Assembly: GCA_905234395.1 (NCBI GenBank)
Contig: CAJOHG010000005.1
Span: 1 to 41,678, forward strand
Direction of reading: 5' to 3'
Length of the DNA stretch: 41,678 nt
Origin: an uncultured Selenomonadaceae bacterium
GTDB lineage: Bacteria; Bacillota; Negativicutes; Selenomonadales; Selenomonadaceae
Part shown: positions 1 to 8,535 of the stretch, in pieces
Numbering within the stretch: position 1 is the first letter of the stretch
Layout: every line of letters starts with the position of its first letter
Made by a program: the position numbers and the translations under genes
The notes under the pieces: generated by a model
What the model saw: the letters and a program-made list of their open reading frames with translations, nothing else
What the model was told of the DNA's origin: nothing
Databases searched by the model: none

Positions 1-966
1 CCCTGCTACAACGAAGAGGAAGTTATTGACCTGTTCTATCCCGCCGTGCAAGCTCGCGTTGAAAAAATTCCCGACTGCAAGTTCAATTACATTTTCATCA
101 ACGACGGCAGCCACGACGGAACTTTGAACAAATTGCGCGAACTGTCCGCCGTGCACGACGATATTACTTATATCAGCTTGTCGCGAAATTTCGGCAAAGA
201 ATCGGCGATGATGGCGGGCATTGACTACGCTGACGGCGACGCGGTAATTATCATGGACGCTGACCTTCAACATCCGCCTTCGACTATCGCTGAAATGGTT
301 TCGTGGTGGCGAAAAGGTTACGACGATGTTTGCGCCAAACGAATTGACCGCAACGGAGAGACGCGGCTCAAACGTTTCTGCGCAAATCTTTTCTATGCGG
401 CGATGAAAAAATTCAGCACGTCTTACGAAATGCAACGCGACGTTGGCGACTTCCGATTGCTCGACCGTCGTTGCATTGAGGCGTTGAAACTCATGCGCGA
501 AAATCAGCGTTTCACGAAAGGTTTATTCACGTGGCTCGGTTATCGCAAAAAAGAAATTCCGTTTGAAGTGCAACCGCGTGCCGCCGGTCAAACGACGTGG
601 AATTTTCTCGCGCTGTTCAATTTGGCAATGAACGGTATGACTTCGTTCACGACCGCGCCGCTGCGAATGATGACGTTCCTCGGCGTGACGGTTTCATTCG
701 GCGCAATGGCTTATATGATTTTCGTGCTGATGATGGCGATTCTTTACGGCGACCCGGTTGCGGGCTATCCGACGTTGATGACGGTGATGCTGTTTCTCGG
801 CGGCATACAACTTTTGGCGTTGGGAATTATCGGCGAATATCTCGGACAAATTTTTTATGAGAGCAAACGCCGTCCGATTTATCTCGTTGACGAAATGAAC
901 GGGCAGAAAATGATTTACTCGCCGCGACGCGTGCCGATTGAACGCGACACTCAAAGCAGCGATTAG
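1..966 (+). CDS. Glycosyltransferase family 2, GtrB/DPM1-like, 5' truncated by window edge
   Basis: The product likely moves a sugar from a nucleotide donor onto a polyprenyl-phosphate carrier at the cytoplasmic membrane, as GtrB/CsbB/DPM1-type GT2 enzymes do. The frame is already open at base 1 with PCYNEEE, the start of the GT2 nucleotide-binding motif, so only a few N-terminal residues are missing. The metal-binding DxD appears as MDADLQHPP, followed by QRDVGDFRLLDR and NQRFTKG, which are typical of this subfamily. Two hydrophobic segments near visible residues 224-250 and 258-285 form the usual C-terminal membrane pair. It ends in TAG 26 bases before the next gene and probably shares its transcript. 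Which sugar is used cannot be read from the sequence. Confidence 0.88.
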   Translation, partial: PCYNEEEVIDLFYPAVQARVEKIPDCKFNYIFINDGSHDGTLNKLRELSAVHDDITYISLSRNFGKESAMMAGIDYADGDAVIIMDADLQHPPSTIAEMVSWWRKGYDDVCAKRIDRNGETRLKRFCANLFYAAMKKFSTSYEMQRDVGDFRLLDRRCIEALKLMRENQRFTKGLFTWLGYRKKEIPFEVQPRAAGQTTWNFLALFNLAMNGMTSFTTAPLRMMTFLGVTVSFGAMAYMIFVLMMAILYGDPVAGYPTLMTVMLFLGGIQLLALGIIGEYLGQIFYESKRRPIYLVDEMNGQKMIYSPRRVPIERDTQSSD

Positions 967-991
967 TTCACGGAACGGAGGAAAAATTTTT

Positions 992-2371
992 TTGGAGAAC
1001 AAAACAAAAGCGACGGCGACTTTGGCGGCAAGTGCTCTGTTGGCAGTCTCGACATTGCCGGAAATTTCGCCGCTGAAAATTTTTTTGCAGGGCGCGACGG
1101 GCTCAATGATTCTCGGTCTGCTCAATCACGGCTTTTTAGCGGCAACAATCGGCGGCATGGCTGACTGGTTCGGCGTGACGGCTCTTTTTCGCAAACCGTT
1201 GGGAATTGGCTTTCACACGGAAATTTTGCGGCGAAATCGCGGGCGAATCATGGATGCAATCGTCGAATTCGTCGGCACGGATTTGCTCAGCACGAAAAAT
1301 ATCATGGAGACGATTCGCGACGAGAATACCGCCAAACTTTTGATTGACTTCTTTGAGCAGAACAAAGGTCGCGCGAAAATGAAAACTCTCGTGCGAGAAA
1401 TTTTGACGGAACTTTTCAACGGACTGGACACGCGTTCAATTTCAAAAAGCGTTGCGCCGATTCTGACGACTGAAATTAAAAATCTCGACGCGGAAAAATT
1501 TTTCAACGCCGTCTTGAAAGTCGTCACGAACGATAAACACAGCCGAAAAATTTTAATCGCATTGCTGGACACCGGGCATAAAATCTTGCAGAGTTCGCAC
1601 ATGCAGGCGGAGATTCTGAACAAAATCACGGAACTTCGCGAGGCTTATGAAGGCGATTCGGCGGGACGTGCGCTCGTGTTGAGTTCAATGGATTTGACCG
1701 ACGAAAAAATTTTGAAAATCCTAAATGAGACCGTCGAAAACAAAATCAGCGACGCCGAAAAAATTTTGAACGCAACCGGCATGGTTGACAGCTTTACGGC
1801 AAATTCTGCCAACGAGATGATTAAAACTTTCGGCGGCTTCGTCAATTCGGCGGCAAGTTCTCTCAACACGAAAAAATTTCTCGAAGACCTCAAAAACCTT
1901 TTCATGCAGAAATTCGACGCGGAAAACTTTATCAAGACGTGGATTGATGTCAACGTTAAAGGTGAAACGGATCCGAAAATTTTGGAAAAGCTCCGCCGTC
2001 AACAAGCCGCCAATCCGAAAGTCACGCGCATTGTCGAAGTTGAACGCAAGCCCGTCATTTGGAAAGACGCCGCAGATTTTCTCGTCGACGCCAAGATTGA
2101 CGAGTTCATTCGCGACGAAAACCTTCAACGCAAATTCGACAAGCTCATAAAAGATTTTATCGCCGGCTTGCTTGAAGAATATCGCGATCAAATTCCGACA
2201 ATGATTCGCGAACGGCTCGACAAGTTCAGCGACGACGAGCTGACGGAATTCGTTGAAGGGCACGTGTCGGACGATTTGCAAATGATTCGTATCAACGGCT
2301 CTGTCTGCGGCGCGATGGTCGGCATGTTTCTTTACATCGTCTCGCAGATTATTGAGCACCTTGCACATTGA
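992..2371 (+). CDS. DUF445 family membrane protein (copy 1)
   Basis: The family is conserved but has no established function. The N-terminal motif GGMADWFGVTALFRKPLG is the DUF445 signature. A hydrophobic N-terminus precedes it, a long helical charged middle follows, and a C-terminal membrane helix (CGAMVGMFLYIVSQII) closes the protein, so both ends are probably membrane-anchored. I chose the TTG at 992 because GGAGG at 977-981 sits ten bases ahead of it. The open frame extends back to an ATG at 938 inside the glycosyltransferase gene, but that start has no ribosome-binding site. The stop codon lies 11 bases before the ktrB start. A second DUF445 gene lies on the other side of the ktr pair. 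Confidence 0.82.
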   Translation: MENKTKATATLAASALLAVSTLPEISPLKIFLQGATGSMILGLLNHGFLAATIGGMADWFGVTALFRKPLGIGFHTEILRRNRGRIMDAIVEFVGTDLLSTKNIMETIRDENTAKLLIDFFEQNKGRAKMKTLVREILTELFNGLDTRSISKSVAPILTTEIKNLDAEKFFNAVLKVVTNDKHSRKILIALLDTGHKILQSSHMQAEILNKITELREAYEGDSAGRALVLSSMDLTDEKILKILNETVENKISDAEKILNATGMVDSFTANSANEMIKTFGGFVNSAASSLNTKKFLEDLKNLFMQKFDAENFIKTWIDVNVKGETDPKILEKLRRQQAANPKVTRIVEVERKPVIWKDAADFLVDAKIDEFIRDENLQRKFDKLIKDFIAGLLEEYRDQIPTMIRERLDKFSDDELTEFVEGHVSDDLQMIRINGSVCGAMVGMFLYIVSQIIEHLAH

Positions 2372-2382
2372 GGATTTTGAAA

Positions 2383-3732
2383 ATGGATTTAATCTATCGA
2401 CTGCTAAAAATTTTCCGATTGAAACCGACGCAGGTAATTATCTTGAGCTTCGTGTTCATGATTTTGCTCGGCACGGCACTTTTGATGTTGCCAATCAGCA
2501 CGACGAATCATCAAGGGCTTGCGGCGATTGACGCGCTGTTCGTGTCAACGTCTGCATCATGCGTGACGGGCTTAACGGTCGTCGACGTGCACAACGATTT
2601 AACAATCTTCGGGACAATCGTAATGCTCGTGCTGATTCAAATCGGCGGGCTCGGCATAATGACATTGGCAACGATGGTCGTTTACACGCTCGGCTATCGT
2701 TTCCGCCTGCAAGAGAATTTAATTTTGCAAGAGTCGCTGAATCAAGGCGGACAAGCTCGGCTTGCTGAACTGATTCGCCAAATTATAAAGTACACGTTCG
2801 CGATTGAAGGATTTTTCGCCGTGGTGCTGACGATTCACTTTGTACCGGAGTTCGGCGTTAAAGCTGTCGGTTACGGGATTTTTCATTCGATCTCGGCGTT
2901 TTGCAATGCCGGCTTTGATTTGTTCGGAAACTACGACAGCCTCTGCAAACGCAACGACGATTATTTTTTGATGACGTGCATTGGTCTGCTGATAATTTTT
3001 GGCGGCATCGGTTTTACGGTGATGTCGGACTTTGTGAATCGTCGGCGTTGGAAAAAATTTTCACTGCACACAAAAATTGTCGTCGTGATGAACGTCGCGC
3101 TGATTTTGGTCGGCACGCTTTTAATTTTCGCCGTGGAATATTATAATCCCAATACGGTCGGCAACATGAGCATTCCCGCGCAGCTGGCTCAAGCGTGTTT
3201 TACGTCGGTTTCGTGCAGGACGGCAGGTTTCAACACGTTCGACTTGTCGCACGCCGAACAAATTACACAGCTGACGATGATTATCCTGATGTTTATCGGA
3301 GCTTCGCCGCTTTCAACCGGCGGCGGCATAAAGAGCACGACGTTTTTTGTAATTGTGCTGTCGATGTGGACGGTCTTTCGCGGCAAAAGTGAACTTGTCG
3401 TTTTCGGGCGCAGAATCACTCGCGAATTGCGCGATCAAGCATTTGCGATTTTCACAATGGGCACGATTTGGATTGTGACGGCGGGAATAATTTTGTCGAC
3501 GATTGACGGTGAAGTTCACGAGCTGGAAGAAATAATTTTCGAGACAGTTTCGGGCTTCGCAACGGTCGGCATGGGCATAGGAATAACTTCGGAGTGGAAC
3601 GTTTTGGGCAAGCTGATTCTGGCGTTGACAATGCTCGTCGGCAGAGTCGGGATAATGACTTTCATGTTGGCACTGATAACGCAAAAAAATTCGGTGGTGA
3701 AATATCCGCCGGAAGATGTAATGGTGGGCTGA
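2383..3732 (+). CDS. ktrB: Potassium uptake channel subunit KtrB/TrkH
   Basis: This is the membrane subunit of a Ktr/Trk potassium (or sodium-coupled potassium) uptake system. Four pore-loop repeats are visible, each with the filter glycine of the family: TSASCVTGLTVVD, ISAFCNAGFDLFGNYD, TSVSCRTAGFNTFD and ETVSGFATVGMG. The hydrophobic segments between them fit the usual eight-helix fold, and 449 residues is a normal length. I chose ATG 2383, preceded by GAGG about nine bases upstream. A TTG at 2368 overlapping the previous stop is the alternative. The gene is followed after three bases by ktrA, its cytosolic gating partner, so the two are almost certainly co-translated. Confidence 0.93.
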   Translation: MDLIYRLLKIFRLKPTQVIILSFVFMILLGTALLMLPISTTNHQGLAAIDALFVSTSASCVTGLTVVDVHNDLTIFGTIVMLVLIQIGGLGIMTLATMVVYTLGYRFRLQENLILQESLNQGGQARLAELIRQIIKYTFAIEGFFAVVLTIHFVPEFGVKAVGYGIFHSISAFCNAGFDLFGNYDSLCKRNDDYFLMTCIGLLIIFGGIGFTVMSDFVNRRRWKKFSLHTKIVVVMNVALILVGTLLIFAVEYYNPNTVGNMSIPAQLAQACFTSVSCRTAGFNTFDLSHAEQITQLTMIILMFIGASPLSTGGGIKSTTFFVIVLSMWTVFRGKSELVVFGRRITRELRDQAFAIFTMGTIWIVTAGIILSTIDGEVHELEEIIFETVSGFATVGMGIGITSEWNVLGKLILALTMLVGRVGIMTFMLALITQKNSVVKYPPEDVMVG

Positions 3733-3735
3733 ACA

Positions 3736-4392
3736 ATGGCTAAGAAAAAACAATTCGCGATACTCGGACTGGGACGCTTCGGCAAAAATATGGCGTTGAC
3801 GTTGGAAGATATGGGCTACGAAGTTTTGGGCGTGGACAAGGACGAGAACATTGCAACGGACATGGCGGAACATTTAACACGCGTGGTGAGTTTCGACATT
3901 CGCGACGCACGAGCTTTGGAGCAAGTCGGCATTTCAAATTTTGATACGGTCGTCATTTCGTCGAAGAATCTTGAATCGAGTTTGATGGCGACGATGCTTT
4001 GCAAGGAGCGCAACGTCCCGGAAATTATCGTCAAGGTTATTGATGAACGTCATGCGGAAATGGCAAAACGGCTCGGCGCAACGCAACTGGTTTTCTCTGA
4101 ACGCGACACTGCCAGACGAATTGCCGCGCATTTGGTTTCGTCGAATGTCGTTGATTACATTGAACTGGACGCGGAGCTGAAAATTTTAAAATTGGACGTG
4201 CCGGCGAAATTTCTCGGCAAAAATTTGATTCAGCTGAATTTGCGTGCGGCTCACGACATAAACGTCATCGCGATAATCAACAACGGACAAACGCTCGTTC
4301 CGCCGCCGCCGAATCATATTTTCACGGCTGGCGACAAAATTTTTGTCATTGGAACTTATGCCGCGCTGTCGAAATTTGAACGTCAATTATAG
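3736..4392 (+). CDS. ktrA: Potassium uptake regulatory subunit KtrA/TrkA (RCK)
   Basis: This is the cytosolic RCK protein that assembles as a ring under KtrB and gates it in response to bound nucleotides. The N-terminal Rossmann motif is clear: ILGLGRFG at residues 9-16 with G11, G13 and G16, followed by an acidic residue at the end of the second strand in GVDKDE. The RCK-C (TrkA-C) domain occupies roughly the last 80 residues, ending in GDKIFVIGTYAAL. At 218 residues this is the short KtrA form rather than the duplicated TrkA form. It starts at ATG 3736, three bases after the ktrB stop. Confidence 0.93.
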   Translation: MAKKKQFAILGLGRFGKNMALTLEDMGYEVLGVDKDENIATDMAEHLTRVVSFDIRDARALEQVGISNFDTVVISSKNLESSLMATMLCKERNVPEIIVKVIDERHAEMAKRLGATQLVFSERDTARRIAAHLVSSNVVDYIELDAELKILKLDVPAKFLGKNLIQLNLRAAHDINVIAIINNGQTLVPPPPNHIFTAGDKIFVIGTYAALSKFERQL

Positions 4393-4403
4393 GGAAATAG
4401 TTT

Positions 4404-4421
4404 AACTCCTAACTCCTAACT
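4404..4421 (+). repeat. Heptamer tandem repeat (AACTCCT)n
   Basis: Two exact AACTCCT units plus a partial AACT fill the gap between ktrA and the second DUF445 gene, just ahead of a TGTTAGAAAGGG segment that serves as ribosome-binding region. The same AACTCCTAACTG-TAGAAAGGG block recurs at 19944 before fapA. Short tandem heptamers of this kind are known from cyanobacterial genomes; seeing the same block twice here argues it is a dispersed repeat. Confidence 0.7.
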
Positions 4422-4434
4422 GTTAGAAAGGGTC

Positions 4435-5763
4435 GTGAAATTTTTGAGCAGATGGAACACGGCGGACACGACTTTACTTTGTGCCGCGCTATTTTTTTTG
4501 GCAGCGGTCGGCTTTAAAATCACATTTCCCGGCAGCGTCGTCGCGGAAGGCTTTTTATTCGTGACGGAAGCAGCACTCGTCGGCGGAATAGCAGACTGGT
4601 TTGCAGTGACCGCACTTTTCAAAAAGCCGCTCGGTTTTCCGTTCCACACGGCGATTTTGCCGCGTCGCAGAAAAGATTTCGTCAAAGCATCGGTGTTAAT
4701 GGTTCAGCAGGAATTTTTTTCGCGTCGGACGATTTTCAAAAAGCTCGGCGACTTCAAACTTATGCCGCGAATCATTGACTATCTTGCCAAAGATTCAACG
4801 CATCAACTCGTCGTCACGGAACTTTTTACCGTCGTGAAAAAATTTTTCGCCGCGCAGAATAAGGAGACACGTTCAAAGCAGATTGCCAACGAATTGCGCC
4901 GAATCATCCGCGATTTGCCCGCGCAGAGTTTGATTGACGATTTCGGCTCGCACTTCAAACGCAACGACAAGGATCGCGAAATTTTTGTTGACATCGTTAA
5001 ATCAATGCGCCGCGTCGCCGCAAAGCCCGAAACTTGCGACAAACTTCAAACGATTCTTGAAGAATACGCTAACGAGAAAACTAAAAACATGAGCGGCTTC
5101 TCAATGTTGATGGCGGGACTTGCGCAAATGCTTGACCTCGTGAACTTTGAAGAGGCGGCGCGAATCATGCAAACGCAACTGCTGAAATTGCTCGACGAAT
5201 TGTCATCGAACACGCAAATTCATCGCCGCACGCTCAACGAATGCCGCTTGAAAATTTCCGAACTCGCAGACACGTCCGAATTCAAAGACTTGGTTGAACG
5301 AATTCAAATCGACGCCGCAAACGCCCTGCCGCTCGAAGAAGCGATTGAACTCGCGCTGATTCATTTGGAAAGCCAAATTTCAACCGTCGACGTGCAAGAG
5401 GCTCTCGCGAAGGCTCAATCATCAAAATTCGTCGGCAAAAGTCTCGGCGTCCTGCTCGTGAAAATTTTCAACGACGAATATGGCAGACTGATTCAACTCC
5501 TGCGCGAAGACAACGTTGCGAAGAATGCGTTTGAAAAATTCATCGACGAATTGACGGCACGCGCCGCACTGCACGCTCAACCGCTCGTCGGCACCGTCGC
5601 AAAATCCGCGCTCGACAAATTGACGGAAGAACAGCTCAACAATCTGGTTTACGACAAAGCGGAGCAAGATTTTATTTGGATTCGGCTCAACGGCTCAATC
5701 GTCGGCAGTGTCGTCGGACTGGCGATTTTTATTCTGATAAAACTTGCGGGCTTGACAATTTGA
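4435..5763 (+). CDS. DUF445 family membrane protein (copy 2)
   Basis: This is a second DUF445 protein of unknown function, 442 residues, with the signature GGIADWFAVTALFKKPLG near residues 51-68 and the family's C-terminal membrane helix SIVGSVVGLAIFILIKLAG. It starts at GTG 4435 behind AGAAAGGG. It resembles copy 1 in layout but is clearly diverged, so this is an old duplication. Its last 24 codons recur, diverged but with nearly the same peptide, at 5861-5931 directly downstream. The position between ktrA and murI does not reveal its role. Confidence 0.82.
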   Translation: MKFLSRWNTADTTLLCAALFFLAAVGFKITFPGSVVAEGFLFVTEAALVGGIADWFAVTALFKKPLGFPFHTAILPRRRKDFVKASVLMVQQEFFSRRTIFKKLGDFKLMPRIIDYLAKDSTHQLVVTELFTVVKKFFAAQNKETRSKQIANELRRIIRDLPAQSLIDDFGSHFKRNDKDREIFVDIVKSMRRVAAKPETCDKLQTILEEYANEKTKNMSGFSMLMAGLAQMLDLVNFEEAARIMQTQLLKLLDELSSNTQIHRRTLNECRLKISELADTSEFKDLVERIQIDAANALPLEEAIELALIHLESQISTVDVQEALAKAQSSKFVGKSLGVLLVKIFNDEYGRLIQLLREDNVAKNAFEKFIDELTARAALHAQPLVGTVAKSALDKLTEEQLNNLVYDKAEQDFIWIRLNGSIVGSVVGLAIFILIKLAGLTI

Positions 5764-5778
5764 CAGGAGGGCGAAATT

Positions 5779-5931
5779 TTGAAAGCTTTTTGTGCGGTCA
5801 ATAGCTCAAGTTATCGTCACGTTTCAAAGCAGACCAGTTGGATGCAACGTCACGTTGCCGGCTCAATCGTCGGCAGTGTCGTCGGATCGGCGATTTTTAT
5901 TCTAATCAAAGCGGCAGGTTTAAGCATATGA
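5779..5931 (+). pseudogene. 50-codon ORF ending in a duplicated DUF445 tail
   Basis: A small frame opens at TTG 5779, eight or so bases after a strong AGGAGG (5765-5770), and ends at a TGA overlapping the murI ATG (ATGA at 5928-5931). Its last 23 codons read GSIVGSVVGSAIFILIKAAG plus LSI, nearly the same peptide as the end of the upstream DUF445 protein, but the DNA differs at several synonymous positions. The first part contains the 41-nt repeat. The best reading is a relic of a diverged DUF445 allele whose stop was translationally coupled to murI. It could also be translated as a one-helix membrane peptide. Confidence 0.5.
5819..5859 (+). repeat. 41-nt dispersed repeat, copy 1
   Basis: This 41-base block matches 34471-34511 at 35 of 41 positions by eye. 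It starts ACGTTTCAAAGCA and ends CACGTTGCC, and contains the 15-base palindrome GCAACGTCACGTTGC. In both copies it lies directly before a duplicated 3' end of the gene upstream. In frame it would encode VSKQTSWMQRHVA here and VSKQTGWLKRHVA in the other copy. Confidence 0.75.
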
Positions 5932-6704
5932 AGATAGCGTTCTTTGATTCGGGCATCGGCGGCTTGAGCGTTTTGCATCACGCGATGAAAATTTTGCCGC
6001 AGGAGGAATTCATTTTCTTTGCGGACGAAGACAATGTTCCCTACGGCACGAAGACGCGACAGGAAGTCTTGAGCTTTGTCGATGCGGCATTTGAATTTTT
6101 GGTCGCGCAGAACGTTTCGGCAATCGTCGTGGCGTGCAACACGGCAACATCAGTGGCAGTCAGAAAAATGCGCGAAAAATATTCGTTGCCGATAATCGGA
6201 ATGGAACCGGCGTTGAAAGTCGCACTCGACACATTTCCCAACAGAAAAGTTTTGGTAGCGGCGACGGCAATAACAATCACCGGCAAAAAAATTCGTCGGC
6301 TTATCGAACGACTTCACGCGGAAAATTTTGCGGAGCTGAAAGCTTTGCCAATGCTTGTCGAATTCGCGGAGCGTCAAGAGTTCACGTCGGCGGCAGTGGA
6401 AAATTATTTGCGCGGTGAATTGAACGGCTACGATTGGGAAAAATTTTCGTCGCTGGTACTCGGTTGCACGCACTTCAATTATTTTAAGGACACGTTCAGA
6501 AAAATTTTGCCGGCTCACGTGAAAATTCTCGACGGCAATGCGGGCACGATCAATGAGCTGATTCGGCGCACAAATTTGCAACCACTCACCGGCAATCGAG
6601 GCTCCGTAAAATTTTTTTATTCGCAACGATTGGTGACGGACGCGGCTGAACTTGAACGGCTTGAAAAATTTTTGCGGCGGCTTGACGAAATGTACACGAT
6701 TTGA
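5928..6704 (+). CDS. murI: Glutamate racemase
   Basis: This enzyme interconverts L- and D-glutamate to supply D-glutamate for peptidoglycan. The N-terminus MKIAFFDSGIGGLSVL carries the catalytic-site DSG motif. The two catalytic cysteines sit in VVACNTAT (C70) and VLGCTHF (C180, with H182). The length of 258 residues is normal. The ATG at 5928 overlaps the stop of the small upstream ORF by ATGA, suggesting translational coupling. An upstream extension of the frame to 5838 runs through repeat and relic sequence and is not part of the protein. hypE follows 11 bases downstream behind GGAGG. Confidence 0.93.
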   Translation: MKIAFFDSGIGGLSVLHHAMKILPQEEFIFFADEDNVPYGTKTRQEVLSFVDAAFEFLVAQNVSAIVVACNTATSVAVRKMREKYSLPIIGMEPALKVALDTFPNRKVLVAATAITITGKKIRRLIERLHAENFAELKALPMLVEFAERQEFTSAAVENYLRGELNGYDWEKFSSLVLGCTHFNYFKDTFRKILPAHVKILDGNAGTINELIRRTNLQPLTGNRGSVKFFYSQRLVTDAAELERLEKFLRRLDEMYTI

Positions 6705-6715
6705 CGGAGGATTTT

Positions 6716-7711
6716 ATGAGCAAAAAAATTTTGATTGCACACGGCGCGGGCGGCAAATTGAGCGGCGAACTTTTGCACGAGGTGATTCTGCCCGCCTTCG
6801 ACAACGAAATTTTAAATGAACTTCACGACGGCGCGAAGATTGGGCAATTGGCAATGACGACTGACAGTTACGTTGTTCGCCCGATTTTTTTTCGCGGCGC
6901 AGACATCGGCAAGCTTTCAATCTGCGGCACGGTCAATGATTTGGCGGTCACGGGCGCAATTCCAAAATACATTTCCGTCGGAGTGATTCTTGAAGAAGGT
7001 TTCGACTTCGACGCGCTGAAAAAAATCGTCAACTCGATGGCGACGGCTGCTCGTGAAGCTGATGTTAAAATCGTCACCGGCGACACAAAAGTTGTCGGCA
7101 AAGGGCAAGCGGACGGAATTTTTATCAACACGGCGGGTATCGGCGAACTGATTGACGGCGTTGACATCTCGGCGAAAAAAATCTGCGCGGGCATGAAAAT
7201 TTTGGTGTCGGGTACAATCGGCGACCACGCCACGACGATTCTTGCCGAACGTCACGGACTTGAATTGCCCGAAAAAATTCAATCGGACTGCGCACCGTTG
7301 AATAAACTTGTCGCCGAAATGTTGACCGTTGAGCCGAAAATTGCCATGCTCCGTGATGTAACTCGCGGCGGACTTGCGGCGGTGATGAACGAAATTGCAC
7401 AATCGGCGAACGTCGGAATTTTGCTTGACGAAAAAAAAATTCCCGTGCGTGATGAAGTGCGCGGAGTTTGCGATATTTTAGGCTTTGACGTGCTTGAACT
7501 TGCCAACGAAGGAAAAATTGTCGCGGTCGTGCCGAGTGAGTCGAGTGAAAAAATTTTGTCCGTCATGCGAAAAAATGTTTACGGCATCAACGCGGCGGAG
7601 ATCGGTGAAGTCGTCGGAACTTCTGCGGGAAAAGTCGGCTTGCGGACGGAAATTGGCGGCGTGCGAATTGTCGATATGCCTGCCGGTGAACTTGTCCCGC
7701 GCATTTGCTGA
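6716..7711 (+). CDS. hypE: Hydrogenase maturation protein HypE
   Basis: HypE dehydrates a thiocarboxamide on its own C-terminal cysteine to a thiocyanate, the source of the CN ligands of NiFe-hydrogenase. The 331-residue protein ends in PRIC, with the diagnostic C-terminal cysteine at 331. The AIR-synthase-like fold is marked by HGAGGKLSGELLH at the start, MTTDSYVVRP, GDTKVVGKG, and MLRDVTRGGLAAVMNEIA. ATG 6716 follows GGAGG at 6706-6710. No other hyp gene or hydrogenase subunit is in the window, so its partners must lie elsewhere. The A9 run at 7431-7439 inside this gene keeps its frame intact, a useful control for the homopolymer frameshifts near 31-36 kb. Confidence 0.93.
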   Translation: MSKKILIAHGAGGKLSGELLHEVILPAFDNEILNELHDGAKIGQLAMTTDSYVVRPIFFRGADIGKLSICGTVNDLAVTGAIPKYISVGVILEEGFDFDALKKIVNSMATAAREADVKIVTGDTKVVGKGQADGIFINTAGIGELIDGVDISAKKICAGMKILVSGTIGDHATTILAERHGLELPEKIQSDCAPLNKLVAEMLTVEPKIAMLRDVTRGGLAAVMNEIAQSANVGILLDEKKIPVRDEVRGVCDILGFDVLELANEGKIVAVVPSESSEKILSVMRKNVYGINAAEIGEVVGTSAGKVGLRTEIGGVRIVDMPAGELVPRIC

Positions 7712-7713
7712 AT

Positions 7714-8535
7714 TCAACACAGCTCGTGAATTTTCTGCTTGATGTAAAAGAGCACGCGTAATTGTTCGTCGACGGTCGACAAATTGATTTTGCGTTGAGG
7801 CACGACATTGAGCGGAGTCGACTTGCCGTTGAAGTCAATTTGCCCGGTCACGGCATGATTGACGGCACTTTTTAGCATGTTCACGGTTTGAGCGATTTTT
7901 TCCGACAGAATTCTGATTTTGTCCGATTGCGCGGCGTTCAAAAAATTTTTCTCGTCGACAAAAATTTTATAGTGGAAGTCGGCAATTCCCGCAAGAAGTT
8001 TGCCAAAACTTTTCACCGACGCGACACGGTTGCCGGAAATGATTTTAACGTCCGATTTGAGATACGGCGAAAATTTTTCCGACAAGAGCATTCGCTTGCC
8101 GGTCAAACATTCAATGCCGATTATAACGCCGGCTTTTTGCAAACGGTCAACAACTTGAGCAAAAGTCATGTCTTCATAGGCGGCGGGAAAAAATTTTGGG
8201 TGAGTTATTCCGAGCGCGTGACATTCGTCAATCAAAAGCTTTGTGTAAGGCAGACGGTTGTTGAAGACGCAGACGAATTCATTGGCGGGAATTTGCGCGA
8301 TGTCCAGAAAAAATTTCGTCGTCGGGTGCAGGTCAAAGATAAAAATGTTTTCGCGCGGAATTTTCTCAATCAGACACGGCTCTTGACTCTTGGCGCAGAT
8401 GTAAAACGTATTTTCCTCGGCGCGTTCAATGCTTGATGTGGCAACGGCGTCGATAAAAATTTCTTTGCCGAGAAACGATTCGGCAATGGATTTAATTTCG
8501 TCGGCAATGAGCGGACTGCTGCCGACGGCTTTCAA
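7714..8535 (-). CDS. Regulator-like sensory-domain protein, probably N-terminally truncated
   Basis: I do not recognise a defined family with certainty. The protein (273 codons from a TTG at 8535) begins KAVGSSPLIADEIKSIAES and has alternating alpha/beta stretches with a conserved-looking FDLHPTTKFFLDIA and GNRVASVKSFGKLLAGI. This resembles a ligand-sensing domain of a transcriptional regulator. No DNA-binding motif is evident. The TTG has no ribosome-binding site and directly follows the TGA closing the full-length frame of the GIY-YIG element, in the same frame. The real 5' end was therefore probably removed by that element. Its divergent position to the lyase/symporter remnants fits a former local regulator. 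It converges with hypE, leaving only two bases between stops. Confidence 0.55.
   Translation of the reverse strand: MKAVGSSPLIADEIKSIAESFLGKEIFIDAVATSSIERAEENTFYICAKSQEPCLIEKIPRENIFIFDLHPTTKFFLDIAQIPANEFVCVFNNRLPYTKLLIDECHALGITHPKFFPAAYEDMTFAQVVDRLQKAGVIIGIECLTGKRMLLSEKFSPYLKSDVKIISGNRVASVKSFGKLLAGIADFHYKIFVDEKNFLNAAQSDKIRILSEKIAQTVNMLKSAVNHAVTGQIDFNGKSTPLNVVPQRKINLSTVDEQLRVLFYIKQKIHELC

Noticed and set aside
938..991. ATG 938 as start of the first DUF445 gene
   Set aside because: It lies inside the preceding gene without a ribosome-binding site, while TTG 992 has GGAGG at the right distance.
5838..5927. N-terminal extension of murI
   Set aside because: The extension runs through the 41-nt repeat and the duplicated tail in another frame; glutamate racemases start at MKIAFFDSG, and ATG 5928 is coupled to the upstream stop.
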